The position numbers were made by a program, and so were the translations under genes. From NCBI GenBank assembly GCA_964035575.1, contig OZ037902.1, forward strand, positions 1,116,001 through 1,180,000: DNA of 64,000 nucleotides, given 5' to 3'. Position 1 is the first letter of the stretch, and every line of letters starts with the position of its first letter. Under the pieces are notes generated by a model. It did no database searches. It saw nothing but the letters and a program-made list of their open reading frames with translations, and was not told the origin of the DNA. Origin of the DNA: Rhynchopus sp. YZ270_cl-10 (taxonomy: Eukaryota; Euglenozoa; Diplonemea; Diplonemida; Diplonemidae). Positions 18,516 through 28,032 of this stretch are shown here, in pieces.

Positions 18516-18575
18516 AGGGCTGGCTTGTACGTGCGTCAGTCGGAGGTGCCTGCATTTAAGCACTTTTTTATGTTG
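18516..18575 (+). repeat. HP-4 partial copy
   Basis: GGGCTGGCTTGTACGTG, GTCAGTCGGAGGTGCCTGCA, then a T-rich tract. The CATCCGGATG part is missing. Confidence 0.5.
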
Positions 18576-18960
18576 TGTGCGATTGAAACCCCGAAGATTT
18601 ATTTTTAAAAAAAACCGGCCAATACAAGAGGCCCCTCTTGTATTCGCCCCTCCAGTACAACCATGCGAAGTTAGAAATATATTTCAACTTCTCATTTTTT
18701 TTTTCCGAAAGAAAAAAAGGGAAATAAGATTGCTCCAGTCGACGTTTTTGTTGTTGTTGTTGTTGTTGTTTTTTTTTTTTTTTGAAGAAGTTAGTTTTCT
18801 GATTCAATATAGCCCCCAGATAGACTTGCGTTCAGTTTTACCTTGTTTTTCAGACACATATTTATTAGCTTGGGAAAAGAAACAAATACGATACTCCAAA
18901 AAACACATAGAAAAGTAGGGATATTTTCCTATTTTACCCGTGAGAGACCGTTCAGCTTAT

Positions 18961-19000
18961 AGGTGATTACGCATATGAACGCTGAAGTTCATCTTCCAAC
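18961..19000 (+). repeat. HP-1 degenerate copy
   Basis: GGTGATTACGC, then GCTGAAGTTCATCTTCC and a T tract. The stem is weak. It lies just left of the piggyBac-like element. Confidence 0.35.
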
Positions 19001-19024
19001 CCTTTTTTTTTTTTTCTCCTTTAA

Positions 19025-20015
19025 CCCTTTATGGACCAAGAGGATATATATATCCACGAAAATGCTTAACATGGCTTCTACTCGGACTTTTTCAGCGATT
19101 TTTTTTTAGTGGAAAGATTTGATGTGAAATCTTTCCAAAGAAGCAAGATTCAATTTATTTTGACACTCTCATACACTGTCACCAAATCGAGGCATTTCCA
19201 AATTTTCGACTTTTTCGGGTATATTTTGGGAATAATGAACTACTCTGGCGTGCTTGAGTCATCAGAGGATTCAAACTTTGGTGTGAAGGGAACCATTTTG
19301 TACGGTTTTCAGAACAAAACTAAAATAATGGAAAATATCTGCGACCGGGCAAAGTAACACTCGTCGTAGCAGTTCCTGACCCTGAACTGGCTGTGCCTCT
19401 TCTCCGTGTATTTATTGCCCTTTGTCTTTTGGGGGACATTGTACAAAAGAAGCTGTATCAACACAGTCAAGGTACAGAGACACTGGCAGGAGGGTGTTGG
19501 TCGACAACTTCTTCTTGCTTGGGAAACAGGCGGCTAAAAGCAGATTACATGTGCGGGGGATGCGGCGTTCAACACCAGGCCAAGTTGGCCAAAAGCCCCA
19601 AAAGCCCCAACTTTTGTACTGTCCAACCTCTGTACAATTACGGTATATTTAGCTGGTTGGTACCTTCTCTCCATGCAGTGAGACATTATCTACTAGGACT
19701 TTTTGATCGATTTTTCTTTCTTTTGAAAGATTTTGAACCGATCTTTCAAATAAAGCCATTTTCGAATACCGAAAAAACAGGTGCGCAGCCGGAATAATTT
19801 TTTTCTTCAAAATTTTCAGGAAAAAATATCAGCTCTCCTCAATTTTCCATTTTCCATTTTTCTCATTTTATTTCGATTTCTGCTCCATTTGAAAGATCTG
19901 CTCAAAATCTTTCAATTGCGGCCAGGTACGATCAAAAATATGCATCGGATCTCATTTTACCTATGTGAGAGACAATCATAGCAAAACGCAAAATACGGCC
20001 GTGGTCCATAAAGGG
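19025..20015. mobile_element. piggyBac-like element, decayed
   Basis: The ends CCCTTTATGGACCA form 14-bp perfect TIRs and are flanked by TTAA on both sides (19021-19024 and 20016-20019), the piggyBac target signature. The 991-bp interior has short coding-like pieces: one frame near 19495-19560 reads VLVDNFF and another reads DYMCGGCGVQH. They recall the catalytic DN(F/Y) block and Cys-rich parts of piggyBac transposases, but no intact frame remains. A shorter relative lies at 43201-43389. Confidence 0.8.
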
Positions 20016-20016
20016 T

Positions 20017-20065
20017 TAAAGATGTGTGTGTACCAGAGGTACATTCATCTTTCAAGTTTTTTTTT
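20017..20065 (+). repeat. HP-1b stem-loop adjoining the piggyBac-like element
   Basis: The outer arms AAAGATG/CATCTTT (7 bp) and inner arms TGTACC/GGTACA (6 bp, loop AGA) all pair. The TTAA target site overlaps its left edge. A long T tract follows. Confidence 0.75.
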
Positions 20066-20104
20066 TTTTCTTCTTTTTCGAGTGGGTTGTGCACCGCCGT
20101 TTCA

Positions 20105-20250
20105 CACTACGGTACCGGCAAGCCATTAGGTTTCCTACACATTCTGTTGTTGGCCGCAGGGTACTTATGCTTTCATCCGGATGGCTGCATCGTATGTGTT
20201 GCCAGTCGGAGGTGTGCCTGCATCAATAACGATTATTTTTTTTTCTCTCT
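20105..20250 (+). repeat. HP-4 full copy
   Basis: It carries CATTAGGTTTCC, GTTGTTGGCCGCAGGGTAC, TGCTTTCATCCGGATGG, CAGTCGGAGG and GCCTGCATCAATAAC in the same order as the copy at 16570. A T-rich tract follows. Confidence 0.75.
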
Positions 20251-20395
20251 CTTTGCCTTGCTGTTTGCTGTAGTATAATATGATGGATTTTGTGTTTCTT
20301 TTTGGTGAACGGCCGTTTGTCTTTGACCCCCAGCAAGGCAAGGCAAGACATGCTGCCATGAAGTTTATATTATGTTCCTGCTTTTTTTGTCGTTC

Positions 20396-20445
20396 AAGGT
20401 GACCAAGCACGAGAGGCTTAGGGTCATCTTATAGACCTTTTTATT
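20396..20445 (+). repeat. HP-1 stem-loop copy
   Basis: AAGGTGAC, CAAGC-ACGAGAG-GCTTAG, then GGTCATCTTATAGACC and a T-rich tract. One base pair of the inner stem is lost. Confidence 0.75.
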
Positions 20446-21751
20446 TTATTTTTTGCGAGCTTCCGTGCAAAGCACTGCACGCGCTCTCCCTTTACGAGTA
20501 GCGTGTCTTACATACACGGTTGGGTCCCCCAGGCAAAAGGGTGATGTCTTACGCTCCTACTAGACGTTGCGACTCTTACCGAACACTATAGAAGCTTAGC
20601 TTCATCACACAAATATTTTTTTTTCTTTGTTTGCGATTCCTCCTTTTTATTTTTATGAGACCCTTTTCCCTTGACAAAAAATGTGTCTAACTTTGTGAAC
20701 AGATTAGGTTTGGGGGCTTTTTCTTCTTCCAAAAAAAGCGAATTTCAGAAAGGTGATGTTGAGGGCATAACCCACCTCTTTTTTTGGTGTGTGATGTGTC
20801 GAAAACAACAAAAAAGTAGCGGTATCCACGAAACGAGAGATAGGCGAGGAAAGGCTGCGTGGAGTTCTACACGTCATCAATTTTTCAATTTTTCAAAAAA
20901 AAAAAAAAAAAAAAAGTACATTGCCTCGGTATATGGGAAATATATGCACAAATAGTACCCCCTGGTAGTCCTGGGAACGGGTCCCAGTTGGTGCCTTTTT
21001 TTTAAAAATATGTCAAGCATTGGCAAGAGGAAAATTGAATTGATGGAAGGTCGGAAGGTGCGTGCCTGCAAAATTGGTTTTCATTAAAAAATAAACATAA
21101 GGCTCAGGTTGATTTCACCAGCTTTGGTATCTTAACAAATCCCACATTGCTCATCACCTCTGCAACATTTATAGTACTATAACCCACCACCCGCCCTTTT
21201 CTTGACCCTAAATACACGAAATAAACATACCTGAACACGATGTGGATTTTTTTTTTTTTTTTTTTTGCCATTTTTTTTTGAAAATATGAGGGGCTAAACA
21301 ATCTAATGGATTCCGTGTATTTCTGGGAGAACAAAAGAAAACCTTTTCAACGAAAAATAAATGAGATTTTTTTCTTTTTGACCACTGACAAATTTCCACC
21401 CTTTCTAGTTTTTTTTTTTTTTTTTTTTGCATTTGCATTTGCATTTGCAACCTTTTTTTATTTTTGCGAAAGGAAAAATATGTTATTTGCCGCTGTAATT
21501 GTCTTTTTTTTTGCGCACACTCCTTTTGTGAGCGGAAAGTGTCTCGTCGTTCACTCACCCCTCAACCGTGATCCGCAACACCACCATCGCAACAGGTGAG
21601 AGATAGTGTGTGTGGAATCAACGCATCAAACAACTACAAGAAGAGAGTGTAGGAACGACAGGTGACACTTTTCTAATATTCAATTCCCCCATACTCCCCC
21701 TCCCCTCTCAATGCGTTTCGATTCTTTCAGTTCAAAAGTGTTTATTTTTTC

Positions 21752-21790
<39 letters not shown>

Positions 21791-22327
21791 TTTTTTGTTT
21801 TGTTATTTGTACGCGAGCGCAGTTAGTGTTCATCCACAATGGTTCGTTTTTGTATCAGCATACACCCTCCTCCTACCACAGCAGAGAATAAGACTCGGGG
21901 ACCCGGTTATTCTCTGCTGTGACTCCCTACCCTCAAAGATTGATGAATAACCAATGTTCAAAACATTAAGTAATCTAATCAGACTCCCTACCCTCCCACA
22001 TGAATTCCCTTTTGGGGGGAATTCATCTGTTGACAGGCCTTACGCTAGTGGTGGTCTGCATTGTGATAATTGCCCATCACATACGGCTGTATTTGAGCTG
22101 GGGCAATCATCACACAACCACCAACTATCGTACCTATACATTACCTTATGCCCTAGAGGCGTGCTCTTTTGTTATTCCTACGAAGCTTGCTTTAAAGGAG
22201 AAATAGTATCGGTACGGTCGCCAAAATCATCCCTCAAACAGGAGGATTGAAGCGAAAACAAAACTTTACCTACCTACCGATCTGTTTGGGTCCTTTCTTT
22301 TGCTTTGTCATTTTTTTTTTTTTTTTG

Positions 22328-22395
22328 TGTAGTGCTTTCATCCGCAGGATCAGTCGGGAGGTATCCTGCGTCACCAAACTACATTTTTTTTTCTT
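22328..22395 (+). repeat. HP-4 copy with a different perfect stem
   Basis: TGCTTTCATC leads into CGCAGGAT pairing perfectly with ATCCTGCG (8 bp) around CAGTCGGGAGGT. The loop matches the family while the stem sequence is new, which is covariation. A T-rich tract follows. Confidence 0.7.
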
Positions 22396-22588
22396 CCCTT
22401 TCCCATGAGACTCATATTTTCTTCTTGTTCTCATTTTATATATTTGGAGCATTTCACAGTATTGGATTTGAGGGGTGTGTTGGAAATACAGTTTTTTTTG
22501 AACGCCAACATATTTGGATCACTGTATGTGTCGCAACCTATCCTACCCCCTTTATTTTGCCTTCATTGTACAGCAGTGGTGCTGTGTA

Positions 22589-22652
22589 CCCCCTCCTCCT
22601 CCTCCTCCTCCTCCTCCTCCTCCTCCTCCTCCTCCTCCTCCTCCTCCTCCTC
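22589..22652. repeat. (TCC)n microsatellite
   Basis: About 21 uninterrupted CTC/TCC units. The poly-Ser, poly-Leu and poly-Gly frames read from it are artefacts. Confidence 0.95.
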
Positions 22653-22788
22653 CCCCAAAATATGGATAACTTCGACACAAGGTTATACAGCGGGGAGAAA
22701 AAAAAAAAAAACAGTCAAGGAAAAAAAAAATCATATATGGTTCGTTCCTGACTAGTACAGCTTCTTTCCCCTCCTCCCCCTCTTTTTT

Positions 22789-22840
22789 TAGGTGACTAAA
22801 CACGAGAGGCTTAGGTTCATCTTATAAAACTTTCTTTTCT
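22789..22840 (+). repeat. HP-1 stem-loop copy
   Basis: AGGTGACTAAAC-ACGAGAG-GCTTAG, then GTTCATCTTATAAAACTTTC and a T tract. One A-C mismatch lies in the inner stem. Confidence 0.75.
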
Positions 22841-23381
22841 TTTTTTTCTTCTTTCAAGCAAAGCGTGCTTACTATGTGTGGTGGACAAATCGTCGGGAAT
22901 CACTTTATCGTTTATTTTTGGTAGTTGTGTGTTTTTCTTCTTTATGCGCGACCAGGGTTGTTCCTTGTTCTCGGGAAAAACAGCAAAATTCTGGATTTAT
23001 GTTCCCGTTTTTTTCCTTTTTTTGGGTGGGGTTTTTGGCCCTTTTTCGGGCTTTCCGAGCTCTACCCTCACTGTAGTGGGGTCATTTCGAGAAAATGGAC
23101 AAGTTCTTGATTGATACAAATTTTGGTTACGACCACTAGTGAGTTGCTCACAATGCTAAATGAGTGTCAGAACTGTGATTCTGGGCCCACTTTAACCGCC
23201 CTTCGAAATTCAAAAAGGGGTCCCAAACCCGGGCGCGCTACACTCGCGCGGAACTTTTTGCAGCTTTGGTCTAGTTGCATTTTTGGCTGCAAAATGCAAG
23301 GGGACCCCCAAAGACGTTGGGAATATTATTTGGATGGGGCAGTGATTTTGTACCTGCATACACGCTCCCTCGCGGTAACCG

Positions 23382-23472
23382 CGTGCATGCCAATGAAGTG
23401 CTCTCTGGGGTTCGATAACCCGTGGAACCAGTGCTTCCGCCGATGAACGGTGAGGCGTTTGCACTTCTCTTT
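23382..23472 (+). repeat. HP-6 full copy
   Basis: AATGAAGTGCTCTCTGGG, TTCGATAACCC, GGAACCAGT, then CGCC-GATGAACGGTGA-GGCG and TTTGCACTTCTC. It is the closest match to 7414-7520; the CGCC/GGTG wobble there is a full CGCC/GGCG here. Confidence 0.75.
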
Positions 23473-23622
23473 TTGCGGAGCAAAAAATAATATAAATGGC
23501 GCCGCAGGCAAAAAATTTTGAGTACAGTGTAAAAATCTAGCTTCCAACGAACCCTTTTTTGCAGAGCAAAAAATGAAAAATGGCGCCGCAGGCAAAAAAA
23601 AATTGGGGGTACAGCCCTGACG
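23468..23622 (+). repeat. Tandem pair of ~95-bp units
   Basis: Two units each hold GAGCAAAAAAT, ATGGCGCCGCAGGCAAAAAA and a following TACAG. The second unit starts near 23560. Confidence 0.6.
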
Positions 23623-24019
23623 GTGCAGGATTTTGTTGTCAATTTTTTTTTCTTGCCCCCTGAAAACTCTTGCTTTTGAGAGTTTCGACCATTTCACCAC
23701 ACTGGTGGTGTGTCACCTACAGTGAAACCCACTAGAAACCACAAGAAAGCCCCCCAAGGAAAAAAAGGAAAAAAAAAAAGGAAAAAAAAACTAAAATCCA
23801 GAATTTCATGTTCTCGGTCCCACTTAGGAACTTCCCTGTGCGCGACACCTTTTTTTTTTTTGTTATATCCCTCACATTTTCTGGCATAATGTTCTTTTTG
23901 CTGCTGCTTTCTTTCTTTTAACAGTAATCACGAAAAAAAACAGTAGGTAAGGGCGACGGCTGCGTGCTGACCAGCTATATAACGGTGGTATCCCGTAGTC
24001 GAATTTATCAAAGAAATAT

Positions 24020-24150
24020 TGACAGTGGAGAATTGCAATTACACTACTCCAACAATTTATCAAAGAAAGAAAAAAAAAATATTGTACCAAATTTACACAG
24101 TGGAGACTGTTGATAAAGGCAGCTGTACTTACCCCAACAAAAGTATCAAT
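24020..24150 (+). repeat. Two diverged HP-2 copies in tandem
   Basis: CAGTGGAGAATTGCAATTAC with ACTCCAACAATTTATCAAAG and an A tail is followed at 24099 by CAGTGGAGACTG and a CTGTACTTACCCCAAC end. An HP-3 copy comes next. Confidence 0.6.
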
Positions 24151-24186
24151 TTTTTTTTCTTTCCGGAAAAAAGGACGTCTTTCCCT

Positions 24187-24280
24187 TCCGTAAATACAAA
24201 AGGCTTCGGTCAACATTGAGTACAGAGTCAGACCCTATTATCCCCAAGTAGGTTCTTAGGCGACATAACAAAAAAAAATA
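24187..24280 (+). repeat. HP-3 stem-loop, A-tailed
   Basis: GGC-TTCG-GTC hairpin, CAACATTGAGTACAGA, then a second stem CCTA/TAGG and GGCGACATAACA with an A tail. The UUCG loop and the C-G closing pair are kept although the stem bases differ from the copy at 45061. Confidence 0.7.
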
Positions 24281-24391
24281 ACTTTTGTAGGGTGCTCTGT
24301 GCTCGAGGTGGGTGGGGGAGGCCCTGTGCTTGAGGTGATATTACCTTTTACATAGCACCTTTTCTTTGTTTCATGAAATTAGTTTTGTTGT

Positions 24392-24543
24392 TGGGGTGTC
24401 CCGGGGGCACGGCGAAGTGTCGTTTTCTGGTTTTTCGGAGAAAATCACAACAAGTCACACCAGAATCAAAAAGAATCTTGTGATTTTTTTTGTGATTTTT
24501 TTTTAATTTTTGTAAAAGCTAGACGTGCCCCCGGGCTACCCCA
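24392..24543. mobile_element. 152-bp MITE, 5-bp target duplication
   Basis: Ends TGGGGTGTCCCGGGGGCAC and TGGGGTAGCCCGGGGGCAC (opposite strands) match at 17 of 19 positions. The flanks GTTGT (24387-24391 and 24544-24548) are a perfect 5-bp duplication. It shares the TGG...CCA ends and 5-bp duplication with the MITEs at 53789 and 53900. Confidence 0.85.
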
Positions 24544-24548
24544 GTTGT

Positions 24549-24615
24549 GCTTTCATCCGGATGACCTGGCATCGTACTGTGGGTCAGGTCGGAGGAGGCC
24601 TGCAACAAACTTACC
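24549..24615 (+). repeat. HP-4 copy next to a MITE
   Basis: GCTTTCATCCGGATGACC, GGCATCGTAC, GGGTCAGGTCGGAGGAGGCC, TGCAACAAAC, then a T tract. The MITE at 24392 inserted immediately 5' of the conserved block, its target duplication sharing the GTTGT that precedes GCTTTC. Confidence 0.65.
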
Positions 24616-24922
24616 ATGGTTCTTTTTTTTTTTTATGATCTGTCATTTCAGTGCAGGGTATTAGTTAGCTTTTTTTTTTTTCCGGCCAAATTCTGGTTAT
24701 CTGGTTTTTTCCCTCCCCCAGCAGGAATCGCTATTTTTTCTTGTGGTCTGCCAACAAAAAGGGTCAACAAAAAACTTTCCGCGCTCCGCACGAAAAGGTC
24801 CGTTCATTTCGCGTCAAAACGTGATGACGTGGGATGGTAACGTACATCAAGAACCGAACTAACCTGCACTGGGCTCTCTCTAGCAAACAAAACCTTCCCT
24901 AGTACAAGAAGAAACGGCGGTC

Positions 24923-25095
24923 ATGGCATCAAAACTGTTCTGGCGAAGCCACGGTACGCAACATTTCAAAAATTGTAATATAAAATTGAACATTTTTACA
25001 GCCAAACTATGTCATAGTAGGGCTACTGCTCATAATTTTTGGCTGCGCCACAGGCGCAGCCACGGTACGCTACTTTTTTATGATCGTCGATCCCT
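24923..25095 (+). mobile_element. Diverged internal fragment of the hAT family
   Basis: It matches the interior of copy A: CATCAAAACT(G/T)TTCTGGCG, CCACGGTACGCAACATTTC, GCCAAACTATG, and the GCGCC(A/G)CAGGCGCA block. It lacks both ends and has an extra CACGG stretch, so it is an older relic. Copy B inserted about 70 bp further right. Confidence 0.75.
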
Positions 25096-25165
25096 TATTC
25101 TCGCTCGATATGAGGAGGTTGGGCTGCTGGGGGGGGGGTGAGTGGGAACCGAACTTCCTTCGGGC

Positions 25166-25724
25166 CAGGGGACATTAGTATGCCGGTGTGCCGGTGTGGC
25201 CACACCGGCTAAGCCGGTGTGGGATTTTGAGAAAAAAAAAAAAAAAAAGAAAAAGGCAGATTTTTGAATGTTTTTCTGAATTTTATCTCCTCATACAAGG
25301 CTACAACCACATCTGTAGCGGTTTCTTATGTGCATGTGACCCCACCACAAAGACCAATCGGTCCGTTCAATCAAAAGAAATAGATGTTTGCAACTCTCAT
25401 AAAAAAGTAGCGTACCGTGCGCCTGCGGCGCAGCTAAAAATGACGAGCGGTAGCCCACAGCTCTACCCTAGGCCATAGTCACAGCTACCTTTACCATAGT
25501 TTGGCTATAAAAGCGTGCGATTTTATGTCACAATTTTTGAAATGTTGCGTACCGTGGCTTCGCCAGAAAAGTTTTGATGCCATATGGTTAGACAAGGGCG
25601 CGGAGGGGAAAGAGTTGTGGAGGTCTCTGCCAAAAATGCGTGGGGAAAAAAAAATTGCCTCACACCGGCTTTTTTGGCTCACACCGGCTTTTTTTTCAAA
25701 ATCTCAAACTACCAATGTCCCCTG
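25166..25724 (-). mobile_element. hAT-type non-autonomous element, copy B
   Basis: The element is 559 bp, exactly the length of copy A, in inverted orientation and nearly identical. The target duplication is CTTCGGGC (25158-25165 and 25725-25732), perfect over 8 bp. The small number of differences from copy A and the intact duplications indicate recent mobility of an unseen autonomous hAT element. Confidence 0.9.
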
Positions 25725-25933
25725 CTTCGGGCCCCTGGCCAAAAAAAAATTTTTTTTTTGAACCAGAATTGGGGAATTCTGGTTTTCAAAACCAGAATTT
25801 GTACGGTAACTAATACCCTGTTTCAGTGAGACATTGTTTATTCTTCTTCCTTTTCCCTCCTCCATCTTTCCTTCGTTTTGTCCTCCTTTCCCTAATGATT
25901 ATTTCATATACTTTCTATTCGTAGAAAAGAAGG

Positions 25934-26035
25934 TACCGTATTGGTACAAATTATTGACCGTACTAATGTTCGAACCTCAGGATTTTTCTGGAAGTTCGAC
26001 CTTTTTAACGGTCGATAATTTGTACGAATACGGTA
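25934..26035. mobile_element. TACCGTA foldback MITE
   Basis: A near-perfect 102-bp palindrome: TACCGTATTGGTACAAATTA at the left is complemented at the right end, with AT-rich flanks (TA-type site possible). Sisters are at 26918-27022 and, degraded, at 7690. Confidence 0.75.
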
Positions 26036-26187
26036 TATGAAATAATACTCCCCCCTTTTTTTAGGAGATGACGTTGCCCCCTCCCCATCTGTGTGGGCAC
26101 ATCCCTTCTCTCTCTGTCTTTCACAACCACTCTGTCTTTCTTTTGAGGTGACCGAAATCATTGATTATCTATTTCTGGGTTTTTTTG

Positions 26188-26370
26188 GGTGACTAAGCAC
26201 TCCAACTTCCACCTGATTTTTCCCCCGCATATAGGCGCGTAAAGGCGCGTCCGGACGGTCCGTATATGCCTGTACGGTCCTATACGGCCCTATTCACGCC
26301 TATACACGCCTTTACGCGCCTATACGCGGGGTAAAAATCAGGTGGAACTTAGATTCATCTTACAAAAAAA
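26188..26370 (+). repeat. HP-1 stem-loop split by a palindromic MITE
   Basis: Left part GGTGACTAAGCACTCCAACTT and right part AACTTAGATTCATCTTAC flank the insertion at 26209-26345. Removing the insert and one AACTT restores CTAAG and CTTAG arms around CACTCCAA, an ordinary HP-1 hairpin. Confidence 0.8.
26209..26345. mobile_element. 137-bp palindromic MITE inside an HP-1 loop
   Basis: CCACCTGATTTTT at the left is matched by its complement at the right, and pairing continues inward through CCCCGC, TATAGGCGCGTAAAGGCG and beyond, so nearly the whole element is one hairpin. The flanks AACTT (26204-26208 and 26346-26350) are a perfect 5-bp duplication. Confidence 0.85.
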
Positions 26371-26570
26371 AAAAACCTCCCCTTTTTTTTTTCGGAATAA
26401 TTTCCCCGGGAAAAAGGGGTGTGTGTATTTTCATCCTCTCAAATGCTGTTCCGTTCTCCTGGATCGATATGCATTTGAACCTAGTGTTCTGTTTCCAACT
26501 TTGTTTATTTCCCCTTCTCTGCGTTCCACAACTTATCCACTATTTTATTTTATTTTATTTATTTGTGATT

Positions 26571-26620
26571 GAGGTGACTAAGCATGAGAGGCATTAGGCT
26601 TTCATCATGAATCTTCTTTG
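26571..26620 (+). repeat. HP-1 stem-loop copy
   Basis: AGGTGACTAAGC, ATGAGAG, GCATTAG (one bulged A), then TTTCATCATGAATCTTC. A short hairpin GACTATC/GATAGTC follows at 26649-26666. Confidence 0.6.
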
Positions 26621-26917
26621 TTTCTGTGTTCCAAACTTTTTCTTTGATGGTGACTATCTAGTGATAGTCTATATGTCCAGCAATTATTTTTTTCCTTCTT
26701 CGAATATAGGTCACATCCGGATTCATTTTCCAGGTAATTCCAGGGGGGCCGCATTAACACTGTCGTGTTTGTATCTGTTGCTTCATTTCCAACGTGGAAA
26801 ATGCGGCGGACAAATATAGCCATTGTTATGTGATTTTTTTTTTTTGAAAATATGAGAAATCTGAAATCATCTTTGGTTAATGGATCTGGATACTACCCAT
26901 GTTCGAAATTCTTTATA

Positions 26918-27022
26918 TACCGTAATCGTGAAATATTTGGACCGTAAAAAAAATGTTCCAGCTCTCGGAAAAATTGAAAAGTTCCATAATATTTGCGGTT
27001 CATATATGTTGCGGTTACGGTA
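26918..27022. mobile_element. TACCGTA foldback MITE, second full copy
   Basis: TACCGTAATCGTGAAATATT and its near complement at the right end flank a GGACCGTAAAA and AAAGTTCC core shared with the copy at 25934. Confidence 0.7.
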
Positions 27023-27327
27023 TTTACAAATGCGTTTATTTGTTTTGGCTCGTTACCCCCTTTCCCCTTCTGCCTGTGCGTGACCGCGCTTCTTCCACAT
27101 TGATATATTTTCTTTGGAAACATTTTTTTTTTTCATTGGTCATCCTTTCTCCTCTTCCTTCCCCCCTCCATCTTGTTCATTTTTCATCTATCATTTGACA
27201 TACAACATACACCATACGTGCCCCTCACCCACAATTTTTTTTTATCCCATTATTCTCACTACTCTACTCACTTCCCAACCTCTCTCATGGCATTTTCTCT
27301 GCTGATGCTGTGCGATAACGAATATGA

Positions 27328-27375
27328 TAAGGCGACTAAGCACGAGAGGCTTAGTATTATCTTATACACTTTTCT
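27328..27375 (+). repeat. HP-1 stem-loop copy
   Basis: AAGGCGACTAAGC-ACGAGAG-GCTTAG, then TATTATCTTATACACTTTTC. The inner stem is exact. Confidence 0.75.
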
Positions 27376-27654
27376 TTAGTAAAGACAGCTTATTGCACAC
27401 GGAAGAGCTGCCGCATTCAGGGAATGAGATGTACTGCCCGCAAATGACACTCTCGAGGCTCACAGTGCACTTCGCGGTTAGCCCCAAAGGAAAAGACACC
27501 CTTCTTCAGAAGCCAGGTAGAGTATGCCGACCATTAACCCCTTCTACACTGTCCGCGTAGATCCCAAAGGGCGTAAGGAGTCATCTGATGCCACCCAATC
27601 GCAAGTCCTTGACTAAGCACAGAGAGGGCGAAGGAATCTTTTGTAACACCCAAG

Positions 27655-27745
27655 CGCAACACTTCCGGGGTTCGATAACCCGCGGAGTGTCAGTGTTGCC
27701 TGCGTCCCAGAGGCGTTTTGCACTCTCAACTTCACTTTGTAGCAC
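27655..27745 (+). repeat. HP-5 copy with GGGTTCGATAACCC arm
   Basis: CACTTCCG and CGGAGTG pair (one bulged T) around GGGTTCGATAACCC. Then GCCTGCGTCCCAGAGGCG and TTTTGCACTCTCAACTTCAC follow. A similar two-arm copy is at 42770. Confidence 0.7.
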
Positions 27746-27962
27746 TTCTTAGATATTTCAACGTCACATTCTTATCACCAACACCCCTACAGAAACACTC
27801 AACCCCACACCCCACCCCTATTACACACCTTTTATTTCGCGATTTTTCGACCTCGCTTCCCCATCACAGCCAAAAAAAAAAAAGACACCTTTTTCTACCC
27901 TCATTTCTTTGATACATTAATGTTGGGTACTCGAAAACGCTAGCATTTTTTTTCTCTTTTTT

Positions 27963-28005
27963 TTGACTGAACAGGCTTAGGTTCATCTGATAAACCTTTT
28001 ATTTT
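27963..28005 (+). repeat. HP-1 truncated copy in the 5' flank of the sulfotransferase-like gene
   Basis: GACTGAACAGGCTTAGG, TTCATCTGATAAACC and a T-rich tract end 28 bases before ATG 28033. Confidence 0.55.
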
Positions 28006-28032
28006 TTTACCTCATTTTATAACCCCTTAACG

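Larger units (their letters stand above)
11331..28032. other. 16.7-kb gene-poor tract of repeats and DNA transposons
   Basis: I find no host gene with coding-like length and composition here. The tract holds the hAT pair, a piggyBac-like element, a MULE-like TIR element, several MITEs and about half of all stem-loop repeats seen in the window. Reading frames are short and dominated by homopolymer translation (Lys, Phe, Pro, Ser runs). Confidence 0.7.

Noticed and set aside
22552-22803. Poly-Ser, poly-Leu and poly-Gly frames
   Set aside because: They come from the (TCC)n microsatellite and have no coding character.
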